A DNA stretch of 64,000 nucleotides from Acinetobacter sp. XH1741 (GCF_041021895.1 NZ_CP157428.1:3348001-3412000); one strand, 5' to 3'; counted from the stretch's first letter, positions 1 through 9,814 are shown. Numbers and translations are program-made. The notes: generated by a model not told the origin, from the letters alone.

Positions 1-77
1 GGTATACAAAAATTGCTCAGTTATTTTAATTTGACGTATGATAAAAAATATTAGAATAATTCGAATGAAGACAGGCT

Positions 78-659
78 ATGAATCTACTCAAAGTTTCTAT
101 TTTATTGCCTTTCAGCTTTATTTTAGCTGCATATTCTATGAACGCGTCGAGTATGCCTCCCGCCCTTAACGCCTCTACCTTACAAGTGCAGAAATCATCT
201 ATTGAAATAAATTGCCAAGATTTACAAAACCCTGCCTACCAACAAGCTATTCTTAATACCATTAATCAAATTCGACAGCAATCACACCAGTGTGGTCAGC
301 AGTATTTCTCTGCGACTAAACCGCTAAGTTGGAGTAATAACTTATATAAAGGTGCGCTTTCTCACAGTGAAGACATGGCTAAGAACAATTTTCTTGGACA
401 TGTTGGCTCTACTGGCCTAGATTTAAAATCACGTTTGAAGCTTTACAATACTTTAGGTAAAGCGAATGGTGAAAATGTCGCCAGTGGACAGAAAACTTTA
501 GGTGAAGTTATGTCTAAATGGCTGTCGAGCCCTCTACATTGTAGTAACCTAATGAACCCTAAGTTTACAACTTATGCAATTGCTTGTGCTTCTGATCAAT
601 CTGTAAAACAAAAGAGCTACTGGACTCAACAGTTTGGTACATATGAAAAGGAAAAATAA
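78..659 (+). CDS. Secreted CAP-domain (SCP/PR1-like) protein
   Basis: A 193-residue protein with an N-terminal hydrophobic signal sequence (about residues 1-25, ending near YSMNASS), so it should be exported. Residues about 55-188 form a CAP domain: the early helix LNTINQIRQQ, the SHSEDMAKNN stretch leading to GHVGS, the conserved GENVASG turn and a final strand with WTQQFGTY. Four cysteines in the mature part could form disulfides. Bacterial CAP proteins are extracytoplasmic, but their biochemical role is mostly unknown, so none is assigned. An AGGCT-type ribosome site lies just before the ATG. The stop codon overlaps the next ATG (TAATG), so the two genes are probably translationally coupled. 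Confidence 0.8.
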   Translation: MNLLKVSILLPFSFILAAYSMNASSMPPALNASTLQVQKSSIEINCQDLQNPAYQQAILNTINQIRQQSHQCGQQYFSATKPLSWSNNLYKGALSHSEDMAKNNFLGHVGSTGLDLKSRLKLYNTLGKANGENVASGQKTLGEVMSKWLSSPLHCSNLMNPKFTTYAIACASDQSVKQKSYWTQQFGTYEKEK

Positions 660-1021
660 TGCAATCAGGTTCCATCACCCCTATTTTAAGAATTTTTGAT
701 GTTGATTTAGCTCAATCATTTTATCTTGATTTCTTGGGATTTCAGCTTGATTGGCAACACCAGTTTGAAGATAACTTCCCGCTATATTTACAAATTTCCA
801 AAGATGATTGCATCATTCATTTATCTGAACATTTTGGAGATGCAAGCCCTCATAGTGCCATCCGTATTTATTGGGAGCATATTTATGAGCTACATAGTCA
901 ACTCAGTCAAAAGGATTATAAATTTTCAAAACCTCAAATTGAAAAAACAGATTGGGAGACCCTTGAGCTCAGTATTACCGATCCCTTTTCCAACCGAATT
1001 ATCTTTTGGGCAGATGCTTAA
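659..1021 (+). CDS. VOC (glyoxalase/bleomycin-resistance) superfamily protein
   Basis: A 120-residue single-domain protein with the vicinal-oxygen-chelate pattern: opening strand SITPILRIFDVDLAQSFY, the FYLDFLGFQLDW helix-strand, then LYLQISKDDCIIHLSEHFGDASP and a C-terminal ITDPFSNRIIFW strand. The IHLSEH and SAIRIY segments resemble bleomycin-binding and glyoxalase-like members. Such proteins act as dimers that bind a metal or sequester a drug; the substrate cannot be read from sequence. It starts within the stop codon of the CAP gene, implying co-translation. Its 3' end converges with the NMN adenylyltransferase gene 11 bases away. Confidence 0.75.
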   Translation: MQSGSITPILRIFDVDLAQSFYLDFLGFQLDWQHQFEDNFPLYLQISKDDCIIHLSEHFGDASPHSAIRIYWEHIYELHSQLSQKDYKFSKPQIEKTDWETLELSITDPFSNRIIFWADA

Positions 1022-1032
1022 GCTGTATAAAT

Positions 1033-1608
1033 TTATTGAAATTCATCTAGGTTAGAGCGATCATCTTCTTCAAATCTTTGTTGTAATTGCTGATAAATCG
1101 CTGTTTTCTTGAATTCATCTAAAAATTGAATAGTTCCTACAGGAAAAAATTCCGTTTGGATTTCACCACGATAATAAGCCTCACGCATTGGTGTCGCTGA
1201 AATCGAGTCTTTTAGGCTATCGAGTTCAACCATCGTCCATTCTGGAAATAATCTTAAATAATAAGATGACTCATCCTTAAAATGACCAATTAAACCAACT
1301 TTTGAGTTTGGCTCAATCACGCCATTCACTAAAGATTTGACCTGTTTCACCCACTTCTTATCATTATAAACATCGACCACATGCACAAATCGAATACGCT
1401 TTTGTTCATCTGGTGAAAAATTAGATAAAATCATTTGTTCTCGTTCAACCGCAAGAAACGGATTCTTAATATTACGTTCCATTTGAGCAGAACCTAATGC
1501 CAAAATCACGTAACGACTTTGTTGTAGCGCGATTTCAATCGTTTGCATATGTGCCAAATGAAATGGTTGAAAACGACCTATAAAAACGAGATAGTCAAAT
1601 GTATGCAT
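1033..1608 (-). CDS. nadM: Nicotinamide-nucleotide adenylyltransferase (NadM type), no Nudix domain
   Basis: About 191 residues from the chosen Met (MHTFDYLVF). It shows the nucleotidylyltransferase signature GRFQPFHLAHMQ near the N terminus and an SISATPMREAYY segment matching the ISSTxxR-type motif at the nucleotide site. NadM enzymes join NMN or NaMN to ATP to give NAD(+) or its acid. Several gamma-proteobacterial NadM proteins carry a C-terminal Nudix domain; this one ends after the adenylyltransferase fold with a charged tail (RFEEDDRSNLDEF). The frame is open to 1650, but the extra 14 residues do not resemble the family and no ribosome site precedes them. It is transcribed alone, convergent with the VOC gene. 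Confidence 0.75.
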   Translation of the reverse strand: MHTFDYLVFIGRFQPFHLAHMQTIEIALQQSRYVILALGSAQMERNIKNPFLAVEREQMILSNFSPDEQKRIRFVHVVDVYNDKKWVKQVKSLVNGVIEPNSKVGLIGHFKDESSYYLRLFPEWTMVELDSLKDSISATPMREAYYRGEIQTEFFPVGTIQFLDEFKKTAIYQQLQQRFEEDDRSNLDEFQ

Positions 1609-1717
1609 AATTAAATTTTCACTTTTTATGAACTCATCAGTTATCCGCATTACAAAAAATATGCGTCATAATGAGAACCTAAAAATCAACAACGTGGTTT
1701 AAAGCAAGGATAGTACG

Positions 1718-2518
1718 ATGACACTTAGCTGTATTCAACAACCTCAGCAACATTTAAACGCAAATTTAGAAGGTGGCGTACTCACCTTAGCCATAAATCG
1801 CCCAGAAGCAAAAAATGCACTATATGGCGAACTTTACTTATGGATTGCCAAAGCACTTGATGAAGCTGACCAACATAAAGATGTACGAGTAGTCGTTTTA
1901 CGCGGTGTAGAGCAAGATTTTACTGCGGGCAATGACATGAAAGACTTTATGGGTTTTGTACAAAATCCTAATGCAGGCCCAGCAGGTCAAGTTCCTCCAT
2001 TTGTACTTCTAAAATCGGCTGCAAGATTATCAAAGCCGCTTATTGTTGCCGTAAAAGGGGTAGCTATTGGTATTGGCGTTACGATTTTATTACAAGCAGA
2101 TCTGGTCTTTGCAGATAATACAGCCCTATTCCAAATCCCATTTGTAAGTCTTGGCCTTTCACCAGAAGGCGGTGCAAGTCAATTATTGGTTAAGCAAGCA
2201 GGTTATCACAAAGCAGCTGAACTACTGTTTACTGCGAAAAAGTTCAATGCAGAAACTGCTCTACAAGCTGGTTTAGTGAATGAAGTGGTTGAAGATTCTT
2301 ATGCATCCGCTCAGGCAACCGCTCAACACTTAACAGCATTACCGCTTGCCTCACTAAAACAAACAAAAGCATTGATGAAGCATGATCTAGATCAAATTAT
2401 TGAATGTATTGACCATGAAGCTGAAATCTTTATGCAACGCGTTCAATCACCTGAAATGCTAGAAGCCGTACAAGCATTTATGCAAAAGCGTAAACCTGAT
2501 TTCTCACAATTTAACTAA
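1718..2518 (+). CDS. Enoyl-CoA hydratase/isomerase (crotonase) family protein
   Basis: A 266-residue crotonase-fold protein. It has the N-terminal LAINRPEAKNAL strand-helix, the oxyanion-hole segment GVEQDFTAGNDMKDF (CoA binding), the second oxyanion segment AVKGVAIGIGVTILLQADLVFAD, and LSPEGGASQLL at the catalytic-acid position. A C-terminal helix ends EAVQAFMQKRKPDFSQF. Family members hydrate or isomerise enoyl-CoA esters in the cytoplasm; the exact substrate is unknown. An AAGGATAG-like site precedes the ATG. The last 8 bases overlap the 3' end of the convergent small gene at 2511. It is not next to other fatty-acid degradation genes. Confidence 0.85.
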   Translation: MTLSCIQQPQQHLNANLEGGVLTLAINRPEAKNALYGELYLWIAKALDEADQHKDVRVVVLRGVEQDFTAGNDMKDFMGFVQNPNAGPAGQVPPFVLLKSAARLSKPLIVAVKGVAIGIGVTILLQADLVFADNTALFQIPFVSLGLSPEGGASQLLVKQAGYHKAAELLFTAKKFNAETALQAGLVNEVVEDSYASAQATAQHLTALPLASLKQTKALMKHDLDQIIECIDHEAEIFMQRVQSPEMLEAVQAFMQKRKPDFSQFN

Positions 2519-2825
2519 TATCCAAAATTTGGATAAACTCAAAGGCAGGCTCTTCGTAAGGATGGCTTGCCTTTAATGCTTTCGCAACCGCACTCGCCTT
2601 TTCTTCAATCACAATGGTTTCAACTCGCCACTCTTCAACTTTTTCAAGTTCACCCAGCTCTCCAATATAAGGATCAGCCCCTTTAACTGGCTTAAACTGT
2701 CCTATTCCTTTGACTTGCCATGCGCAGTGTTCATAGTTACCGATACCACCTGCCCCAGCAGCAAATATAGACTGTTTAGTCGATTCAAGATGTGACTCGG
2801 GTACGTAATAAATCAGCTTTAACAT
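2511..2825 (-). CDS. NIF3/YqfO C-terminal-like (CutA/PII-fold) small protein
   Basis: A 104-residue protein matching the stand-alone version of the insert domain found in NIF3/YqfO proteins. It runs KLIYYVPESHLESTKQSIFAAGAGGIGNY with GIGQFKPVKGADPYIG, and the C-terminal ASHPYEEPAFEF motif is diagnostic. Structures of this group have a CutA/PII-like fold and form trimers, but no reaction has been shown, so only the family is claimed. The gene overlaps the last codons of the enoyl-CoA hydratase gene tail to tail, and no terminator hairpin lies between the two. Confidence 0.75.
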   Translation of the reverse strand: MLKLIYYVPESHLESTKQSIFAAGAGGIGNYEHCAWQVKGIGQFKPVKGADPYIGELGELEKVEEWRVETIVIEEKASAVAKALKASHPYEEPAFEFIQILDIS

Positions 2826-2893
2826 GAGTTGAATGACTCAAAACTATTGAACTTGCCTTAAATCATACTCTTTAAGAAGTCTCCGAATCAAAG

Positions 2894-3019
2894 TCAGCTC
2901 ATCATTGCTAAATAATTTGCTCCAATAAAAAGTATTTGAATAGCAAGCGCCAAGCCAAATAAGCGCCAGCCCTTATCTTTTGTATACATCGTTCTTATGT
3001 CATTTTTGTTTTTCATCAT
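2894..3019 (-). CDS. Small single-pass membrane protein (41 aa)
   Basis: This short reading frame starts with two adjacent ATG codons (3019 and 3016) preceded by CGGAGATCAAA, a good ribosome site with about 6 bases of spacing. It encodes a basic N terminus (MMKNKNDIRTMYTKDKGW) and then one hydrophobic segment, RLFGLALAIQILFIGANYLA, ending in MMS. The lysine-rich front and hydrophobic tail predict an inner-membrane protein with its N terminus inside. I do not recognise the family. The ribosome site and membrane segment argue that it is real, but there is no homology evidence. Confidence 0.5.
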   Translation of the reverse strand: MMKNKNDIRTMYTKDKGWRLFGLALAIQILFIGANYLAMMS

Positions 3020-3190
3020 TTTGATCTCCGATTTTTATCGTTGTTACAGAGAAAGCAAAAATTGAACCAACTTCCTTAAAGTATAATTTAATACAAATTT
3101 ACCTTACCCATCGAAATATTTTTCTTATTAAATTGTTTTTTATGTAACTTATCAAATAACATGTTAATAAATATTTAGGCTAAAAAGAAA

Positions 3191-3784
3191 ATGACTAATT
3201 CATTCATAAATCAATGGAAGTTTTTTTATCCTAATAAACTTCCAATTTCACATTATTTTCGACAATATTTTTCACAATTTTGGTTCCGAATTCATAGCCT
3301 TCCAGAATCAAAAAGATATGCAGATACACCTCCAGAATATGAATTATTATTAAATCGTCATAATCAAATTATTGATGACTGTTTCGATTCTAATGCTTCT
3401 ATTTTTATTGTGACCGGTCATTATTTCAGCCAAAGCGATAATAATAAAATATATGATCCAACTTTAAGGCTCAAATACGAATTTCATCCAGAAAAAGAAA
3501 TAAATCTAACACAAGCTAATCCCGAAGATTATGATGATGACGAAGAAGATGTTTTGTATAGACCATACTCCATCAATGAAATTTGGAAAAAAAATGAACA
3601 CAATGATTTATTAAAAAAGATCGCCGACGATGAGATTCGAGCCTTTATGATTTCTTTTGAACAAAATATAATTATTGCTCCATATGATGGTGGCATTGAT
3701 CTTATTATCTTTAATGACGCCAAAAGGAATGAGTTAATAAATAAGTATAAAGATTGGCTTTCACCACGAGCTGATGGATTATAG
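3191..3784 (+). CDS. DUF3885 domain-containing protein
   Basis: A 197-residue cytoplasmic-looking protein. Residues about 20-65 carry the pattern I associate with DUF3885 (FRIHSLPESKRYADT, then a NRHNQIIDDCF segment). The middle is acidic (EDYDDDEEDVLYRP) and the C terminus has strands such as IIIAPYDGGIDLIIF. DUF3885 has no established function. The gene is AT-rich compared with its neighbours, stands alone, and its stop overlaps that of the opposite-strand gene by 6 bases. Low GC and the unknown neighbour suggest a small accessory insertion. The preceding sequence (GGCTAAAAAGAAA) has only a weak ribosome site. Confidence 0.65.
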   Translation: MTNSFINQWKFFYPNKLPISHYFRQYFSQFWFRIHSLPESKRYADTPPEYELLLNRHNQIIDDCFDSNASIFIVTGHYFSQSDNNKIYDPTLRLKYEFHPEKEINLTQANPEDYDDDEEDVLYRPYSINEIWKKNEHNDLLKKIADDEIRAFMISFEQNIIIAPYDGGIDLIIFNDAKRNELINKYKDWLSPRADGL

Positions 3785-4330
3785 AACTTTAGGAATATTA
3801 AATAACACATCTGTAATCTCTAAAGATTTTGGAGATAGATTTAATGAGAAATTATAATTCCCTATTAGTGGACGATCTTCTATTGGTAATGAATCTATAT
3901 AATTTCTTTGCTTTATCCAATGAGTATGAGCCACACAATATCCATCATTGTATCTAGAAAAAGTTCTTGTATATGAATCAACAAGAATTACTCTAACCTG
4001 GAAGTAATCACCATATAGAGTATCTGCTGATATTTTATGATCTTTATCAAATGCAATTTTTATGACAGCCTCAATCAAATCCTCTCTTTTTTTCTTATGA
4101 ATTGCTAAATAATCATCTAGATAGCTCGAAAATTTATTATTTACGTTCTTTAAAAATTCATCATTTATGAAAGAGTTACGATTTAATAGATCAAATGTTA
4201 AGGAAAACTCACCTAGTGACAAACAATGTGTATACAAAACACCGATTGCCCAGAATCCCTCACAATCATGATAACGATTAACAAATTTATCTAGTAATAC
4301 AGTTGCGGTATCTAATAATCTTTTCTTCAT
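3779..4330 (-). CDS. Hypothetical protein (183 aa), unknown family
   Basis: I do not recognise this protein. It has no signal peptide or membrane segment. The N-terminal half looks helical (LLDTATVLLDKFVNRYH, LSLGEFSLTFDLLNR, then a lysine-rich stretch), and the C-terminal half has beta-like segments (YFQVRVILVDSYTRTF, YNFSLNLSPKSLEI). An HTHWIKQRN segment contains His and Trp, but no catalytic motif can be named. The gene is AT-rich like the convergent DUF3885 gene, with which it shares 6 bases at the 3' ends. The pair could have been acquired together. The Met at 4330 is the only reasonable start. Confidence 0.6.
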   Translation of the reverse strand: MKKRLLDTATVLLDKFVNRYHDCEGFWAIGVLYTHCLSLGEFSLTFDLLNRNSFINDEFLKNVNNKFSSYLDDYLAIHKKKREDLIEAVIKIAFDKDHKISADTLYGDYFQVRVILVDSYTRTFSRYNDGYCVAHTHWIKQRNYIDSLPIEDRPLIGNYNFSLNLSPKSLEITDVLFNIPKVL

Positions 4331-4374
4331 TTATTTAAAGACAATTATATAAATAAAACTTTTATCATATTTAA

Positions 4375-5589
4375 TCAAAGATTTGGATTATCTACAATCT
4401 TTAACTGCCTCTTCTCATATACTGTCATCATAAATGCTAAACCACATAAAATGACAAAACCGCAAGTCATTGGAATTAGTGTGCCGTCATATAATTGCCC
4501 AATAATAGAGGCTAAAATAAGAGACAATACAGAAGAAGCTGCACCAATAATAGCCGATGCCATTCCAGCAACATGCCCCATCGGTTCCATTGCAATCGCG
4601 TTTAAGTTACCAAATAAAGTTCCAAATAATAAAAACAGAATGCAGGCATAAAGCATGAACATCCAGAATGATATCGCTACACCTAAAAGTTGAATTCCTA
4701 AGAAAACCAAAGAAATTAGGCATAAACCGAGAAAACCATAAATACAAATTGGACGCATACCAAACTTCATCACAATTTTAGAGTTGGTAAATGAAGCTAT
4801 TCCCATTACACCAGCAAGTACAGCAAAGTAAGCACTAAACTCTTGCCCAGTTTTACCAAACTGCTGCATAAAAATTTGTTGAGAAGTTCCCAAATAACCA
4901 ATAAATCCACCAAAACAAAAACCAGCACATAGCAAATAGCTCATGGTGGTTTTATTACTTACAACTTCCTTAAAACCCTCTTGAAATGCTTGTAAACGCA
5001 TAGGCAAACGGTTTTCAGGAAGCAGCGTCTCTTCTAGTCGTAATGCCACCCACGCTCCAACGACTGTGGCATAAACCATGTATAAAACAAAAATTTCACG
5101 CCAGCCAAAGAAATGAATAATAAGTTGACCTAAACTTGGTGCAATTGCTGGAGCAACCATGAACACCATCATAATTAAGGACATAATGCGGGCCATTTGG
5201 GCACCGCTGTATTTATCTCGCACAATCGAGATAGAAGCAACGTAAGGCCCTGAAACCCCAATGCCTTGAATAAAGCGGCCTACTAAAAACCATTCAAAAC
5301 TTTGTGTAGTAAAGCATAATAAACTTCCCAAAAAGTAAATGATGATCCCAGCAAATAAAATGCGCTTACGCCCGATTGCATCGGATAGCGGTCCAGCAAT
5401 GAGTTGCCCTATCGTCATACCGGAAAAAATACCAATAATGACCCATTGGGTCTGATTATTATTCTTTAAGTCAAAAATGCGTCCAATCTCACCTAAAGCA
5501 GGTAAAACTGCATCTATTGAAAAAGAAACAATAGACATGAGTAGTGCCATCAGAAGTGCAAACTCTCGGAAATGGATTTTTGATTTCAT
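4375..5589 (-). CDS. Bcr/CflA-type MFS drug exporter
   Basis: A 404-residue major-facilitator protein with about 12 hydrophobic segments. Motif A (GPLSDAIGRKRILF) lies in the loop between helices 2 and 3. The pattern FSIDAVLPALGEIGRIF in helix 1 and RFIQGIGVSGPYVASISIVRD in helices 4-5 are typical of the Bcr/CflA drug:proton antiporters of the 12-TM DHA1 family, which export bicyclomycin, chloramphenicol or similar compounds from the inner membrane. The substrate here is not determinable. It lies downstream of purL on the same strand, but a 12-bp stem terminator at 5633-5660 separates them, so it probably has its own promoter. Confidence 0.85.
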   Translation of the reverse strand: MKSKIHFREFALLMALLMSIVSFSIDAVLPALGEIGRIFDLKNNNQTQWVIIGIFSGMTIGQLIAGPLSDAIGRKRILFAGIIIYFLGSLLCFTTQSFEWFLVGRFIQGIGVSGPYVASISIVRDKYSGAQMARIMSLIMMVFMVAPAIAPSLGQLIIHFFGWREIFVLYMVYATVVGAWVALRLEETLLPENRLPMRLQAFQEGFKEVVSNKTTMSYLLCAGFCFGGFIGYLGTSQQIFMQQFGKTGQEFSAYFAVLAGVMGIASFTNSKIVMKFGMRPICIYGFLGLCLISLVFLGIQLLGVAISFWMFMLYACILFLLFGTLFGNLNAIAMEPMGHVAGMASAIIGAASSVLSLILASIIGQLYDGTLIPMTCGFVILCGLAFMMTVYEKRQLKIVDNPNL

Positions 5590-5632
5590 TTTTCTTCTCT
5601 ACTATTTATTCTATTCACATTGTACTACATAC

Positions 5633-5660
5633 AAATAAGCCACCTTACGGTGGCTTATTT
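5633..5660 (-). terminator. Rho-independent terminator of purL
   Basis: A perfect 12-bp stem (AAATAAGCCACC and its complement) with a TTAC loop. It lies 12 bases beyond the purL stop and before the MFS gene. A/T ends allow it to work in either direction. Confidence 0.8.
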
Positions 5661-5671
5661 CAATTTTTATA

Positions 5672-8600
5672 TTAACCAATAAACTTACGTGCATTACGGA
5701 ACATACGTAACCATGCACCATCTTCAGTCCACTCTTCTGGACTCCAAGAGTGCTGAATTGCACGGAAAGTACGCTCTGGGTGTGGCATCATAATCGTTGC
5801 ACGACCATCTTTAGACGTTACACCAGTAATCGCTTCCGGCGAACCGTTCGGGTTCAATGGATAATGTTGAGTCGGGTTACCGTGGCTATCAACATAACGC
5901 AATGCAACTTGGTTAGCTGCATTCAAGCTTGCAATATTAGCTTCGCTTGCAACCACACGGCCTTCACCATGTGCTACAGCAATCGGTAAAATCGAACCTT
6001 CCATACCATCAAGTAATACAGAAACAGATTTTTCAACACGAACGTTTACGCTACGTGCTTCAAAAACTTCTGACATATTACGGTGGAAACGTGGCCAGTG
6101 TTCAGCACCCGGAATCAGCGGCGCTAATTGTGACAACATTTGGCAACCATTACAGATACCTAAACTAAATGTACCTTCACGCTGGAAGAATTGCTCAAAC
6201 TGATCACGTAGTTTTGTATTGAACAGAACTGATTTTGCCCAGCCACCGCCCGCACCCATTACGTCACCGTAAGAGAAACCGCCACAAGTCACTAAGCCTT
6301 CAAAATCACTTAAGCTTACACGACCAGCAAGTAAATCGCTCATGTGTACGTCAATCGTATTGAAGCCAACTTTGTCAAAAGCTGCTGCCATTTCAATATG
6401 ACCATTTACACCTTGCTCACGCAAGATTGCCATATTAGGACGACGACTATTGATAAACGGCGCTTCAATAGGTTCATTTAAATCAAATGTAGGTTTTGCA
6501 ATTAAACCTTGATGTGATTTATCTATAATTAAAGCGAATTCTTGGTCAGCAGTTTCAACGTTATCGCGTAAACGTTGGATCTGATGAGATACTTCCGACC
6601 AAGCTTGTTGTAATTCAGCACGATCTAAAGTTAAGCCGTTTACAGATAATTGATCTGTATTGTTTACACGGCCAACTACAGCAATTGCATCTTTTAAGCT
6701 AGAAGCTGTAACTTCTGCTTGTAAAGCTTCCCAATCAGCTGATTTGATTTGAACAACCGCACCAATTTCTTCTGCAAATAAGCCAGCAGTAGTTTGGTTT
6801 TCTAATGCCACACCTAAACGTGAAGCAAACATCATTTCAGCTACAGTAGCGAGTAAACCGCCATCACCGATGTCATGGTAAGCTTGGATTAAGCCACGGT
6901 TATTCCAGTCTTGAATTAAAGCAAAGAACGCTTTGAAATCATCAAAACTATCAACATCTGGAGTGATTGAACCAATTGCTTTATATACTTGAGCAAGAAT
7001 CGAACCACCTAAACGGAACTGGCCTTTAGATAAATCAATACGTACAAGTACTGAATCTTCTAAATTCTTAAGTTCAGGTGTTAAAGTCTTACGAACATCA
7101 GTAACTGGAGCAAATGCAGTAATTACACCAGTCATTGGAGATGTTACAGCTTTATCTTCGCCATTATCGTTCCAAGTGGTACGCATTGAAAGTGAGTCTT
7201 TACCTACAGGAATCGCAATTCCTAAAGCAGGACACATTTCCATACCAATCGCTTTCACACCTTCAAACAACGCTTGATCTTCACCTTTTTGACCAGCAGC
7301 AGCCATCCAGTTTGCAGAAAGTTTGATATCGCTAATTTGTTCAATGTTTGCACATGCAATGTTGGTAATTGCTTCAGCAACTGCCAAACGAGCAGACGCT
7401 GCCGGATTTAACAATGCAACTGGTGGACGTTCACCCATTGCCATTGCTTCACCAGTGAAACCTTGTAAGCTTGTAGTCGTTACTGCTGCATCTGCAACAG
7501 GGATCTGCCAACGACCAACCATTTGATCACGCGCAACCATACCTGTAATAGAACGGTCACCAATAGTGATTAAGAATGATTTAGACGCAACTGTAGGATT
7601 TTTCAATACGCGGAAAATCGCATCTTTCAAATCAACTTTTGAAGCATCAAAGTCGTTACCTTTACGCTCAATTGTTTCGTAAGAACGTTGCATACGCGGT
7701 GTACCACCAAGCATCACTTGCATTGGGATATCAACTGCATTGTTTTCGAACAATGGATCTTCAACAGTTAAATGACGAGCTTCAGTAGCTTCACCCAACA
7801 CAGCAAACGGACAACGTTCACGCGCACAGATTGCTTCGAACTGCTCTAAAGACTCTGGGCGAATTGCAAGAACATAACGCTCTTGTGCTTCATTTGACCA
7901 GATTTCCATTGGGCTCATGCCCGGCTCTAATGAAGGAATCTTACGAAGATTAAGAACTGCACCTAATTCGTGGTCATTTACAAGTTCAGGCATCGCATTT
8001 GATAAACCACCCGCACCCACATCATGTACAGAAACGATTGGGTTGAAGTCTTCTAAGCGCCAGCATGTATCGATCACTTCTTGACAACGGCGCTCCATTT
8101 CTGGGTTTTCGCGTTGTACAGAAGCAAAGTCAAGGCTTTCACCCATTGTACCGCTGTCTACTGAAGACGCCGCACCACCACCAAGACCAATTAACATTGC
8201 AGGACCACCCAATACAATGAGTAAGTCACCTGGTTGAATCGCATCTTTTTCTACATGGTCAGGACGAATGTTGCCGTAACCACCAGCGATCATGATTGGC
8301 TTATGGAAGCCCTTCACTTCACCATTTACATTCTGTTCAAAAGTACGGAAATAACCATTTAACGCAGGACGGCCAAATTCATTGTTAAATGCCGCGCCAC
8401 CTAATGGGCCTTCAATCATAATTTGTAATGGCGATGCCATACGTGAAGGTTTACCGTAGTTTTCTTCCCAAGGTTGTTCAAAACCAGGAATATTTAAGTT
8501 AGAAACTGTAAAGCCTGTTAAACCAGCTTTTGGTTTACCACCACGACCTGTAGCACCTTCATCACGGATTTCACCGCCTGAACCAGTAGCAGCACCAGCA

Positions 8601-9505
8601 AATGGAGAAATTGCTGTTGGGTGGTTGTGAGTTTCAACCTTCATTAAAATATGAGCAGCTTGGCTCTTATATTTATAAACAAAGTGACCGTTTTCATCTG
8701 CTTTTGGATAAAAACGCATCGTGTCATAACCAACGATTACAGAGGCATTATCTTTATATGCTGATAACACATCAGTTGGTGATTCTTTATAAGTATTTTT
8801 AATCATTTGGAACAATGATAATGGTTGTTTTTCACCATCAATTGTCCATTCAGAACCAAAGATTTTATGACGACAGTGTTCAGAGTTTGCTTGTGCAAAC
8901 ATCATTAACTCGATGTCATTTGGATTACGGCCAAGTCGAGTGAACGCTTCTGTTAAATAATCAATTTCTTGTTCAGATAAAGCGAAACCAAATTCATTGT
9001 TGGCTTTTACTAAAGCTTCTTTACCTTGGCCTAAAATATCAATTGAATTTAATGGCTTTGGAGCTGTTTCTGAAAATAGTGCTTTTGCATCATCAATTTG
9101 TGCAAAAACATTTTCAGTCATACGGTCATGCAATACTTGTTTTACTTCATTAGATAGTTCAGAAACACCTTTTAACGTAAATAAAAGACCGCGTTCTAAA
9201 CGGTGAACTGGCGTATTACAGTTCTTGAAGATATCAGTTGCTTTAGAAGACCAAGGTGAAATAGTACCCACACGTGGCGTTACTAAAATCTGAATCTCAT
9301 CACTTGCAGGTTGACGAAGTTCAAAAGACTCACCGTCATTTAATAATTGCAAAGCAGATTGATGTTGCTGCTCGTTGAGCGCTTGATCAAACAAATAGAC
9401 CCATTGGCTGTCAAAAGATTGAACAGAACTAATTGACGATAAACGTGTTAATAGTTGAGCTTTCTTAAAAGAAGAATGTGCTGCTGCACCGGCCACGATA
9501 AACAT
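5672..9505 (-). CDS. purL: Phosphoribosylformylglycinamidine synthase (large, single-chain PurL)
   Basis: A 1277-residue enzyme for step four of purine synthesis: FGAR + glutamine + ATP to FGAM. The length matches the proteobacterial single-chain form, not the split PurLQS type. Residues 1-150 form the PurS-like N-terminal domain. Next come two AIRS-like ATP-binding halves, with [23 protein letters not shown] and [14 protein letters not shown] in the first and [14 protein letters not shown] in the second. A class I glutamine amidotransferase domain (from about 1020) follows, with nucleophile Cys in [10 protein letters not shown] (near residue 1120) and the terminal [11 protein letters not shown]is-Glu. 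It is transcribed away from dgt, with a 309-base gap between the starts. Confidence 0.97.
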   Translation of the reverse strand: MFIVAGAAAHSSFKKAQLLTRLSSISSVQSFDSQWVYLFDQALNEQQHQSALQLLNDGESFELRQPASDEIQILVTPRVGTISPWSSKATDIFKNCNTPVHRLERGLLFTLKGVSELSNEVKQVLHDRMTENVFAQIDDAKALFSETAPKPLNSIDILGQGKEALVKANNEFGFALSEQEIDYLTEAFTRLGRNPNDIELMMFAQANSEHCRHKIFGSEWTIDGEKQPLSLFQMIKNTYKESPTDVLSAYKDNASVIVGYDTMRFYPKADENGHFVYKYKSQAAHILMKVETHNHPTAISPFAGAATGSGGEIRDEGATGRGGKPKAGLTGFTVSNLNIPGFEQPWEENYGKPSRMASPLQIMIEGPLGGAAFNNEFGRPALNGYFRTFEQNVNGEVKGFHKPIMIAGGYGNIRPDHVEKDAIQPGDLLIVLGGPAMLIGLGGGAASSVDSGTMGESLDFASVQRENPEMERRCQEVIDTCWRLEDFNPIVSVHDVGAGGLSNAMPELVNDHELGAVLNLRKIPSLEPGMSPMEIWSNEAQERYVLAIRPESLEQFEAICARERCPFAVLGEATEARHLTVEDPLFENNAVDIPMQVMLGGTPRMQRSYETIERKGNDFDASKVDLKDAIFRVLKNPTVASKSFLITIGDRSITGMVARDQMVGRWQIPVADAAVTTTSLQGFTGEAMAMGERPPVALLNPAASARLAVAEAITNIACANIEQISDIKLSANWMAAAGQKGEDQALFEGVKAIGMEMCPALGIAIPVGKDSLSMRTTWNDNGEDKAVTSPMTGVITAFAPVTDVRKTLTPELKNLEDSVLVRIDLSKGQFRLGGSILAQVYKAIGSITPDVDSFDDFKAFFALIQDWNNRGLIQAYHDIGDGGLLATVAEMMFASRLGVALENQTTAGLFAEEIGAVVQIKSADWEALQAEVTASSLKDAIAVVGRVNNTDQLSVNGLTLDRAELQQAWSEVSHQIQRLRDNVETADQEFALIIDKSHQGLIAKPTFDLNEPIEAPFINSRRPNMAILREQGVNGHIEMAAAFDKVGFNTIDVHMSDLLAGRVSLSDFEGLVTCGGFSYGDVMGAGGGWAKSVLFNTKLRDQFEQFFQREGTFSLGICNGCQMLSQLAPLIPGAEHWPRFHRNMSEVFEARSVNVRVEKSVSVLLDGMEGSILPIAVAHGEGRVVASEANIASLNAANQVALRYVDSHGNPTQHYPLNPNGSPEAITGVTSKDGRATIMMPHPERTFRAIQHSWSPEEWTEDGAWLRMFRNARKFIG

Positions 9506-9814
9506 GTTGATTTTGGCTCCACGGGCAGGTCTTGTGAACCTTACCGCAATGTGACTTTAGAGAGAGCGCATATTCTACTGTGTCTTGCTAAAATCAGCTA
9601 GATGTAGAATCAGTATTCTGTAACCTAATTCTGCAAGAACTGACTAGTTTTTTGTTCAAAATCATTTTTTTAACTAATATAGGTAAAAATAAATTGTTTC
9701 ATGTTTATTCAATAACATAATAAAACCTGAACCAAGACAAACTATGTCGCACCACGCTAGTGCTTTTAAGTTTTTTTTGGCATGATCAGGCTTTATAGTT
9801 TTGAATAATGATAA
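9506..9814. other. Intergenic region between divergent purL and dgt
   Basis: This 309-base, AT-rich stretch separates two outward-reading genes and must hold both promoters. On the minus strand a TAGAAT box (complement around 9570) could be the purL -10. On the plus strand TTGTTC at 9652 and TAATAT at 9675 are separated by 17 bases. A GCAC/GTGC hairpin followed by a T run lies near 9755-9780. No convincing reading frame was seen. Confidence 0.5.
9652..9680 (+). promoter_or_regulatory. Candidate sigma-70 promoter upstream of dgt
   Basis: TTGTTC (9652-9657) and TAATAT (9675-9680) with an ideal 17-base spacer, on the dgt strand. A start near 9687 would leave about 130 bases of leader before dgt, containing a small hairpin plus T run. 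Prediction from sequence only. Confidence 0.35.

Noticed and set aside
5750..9206. Several 60-80 codon plus-strand frames inside purL
   Set aside because: All lie antisense to a full-length, well-conserved enzyme gene, with no start signals or known domains.
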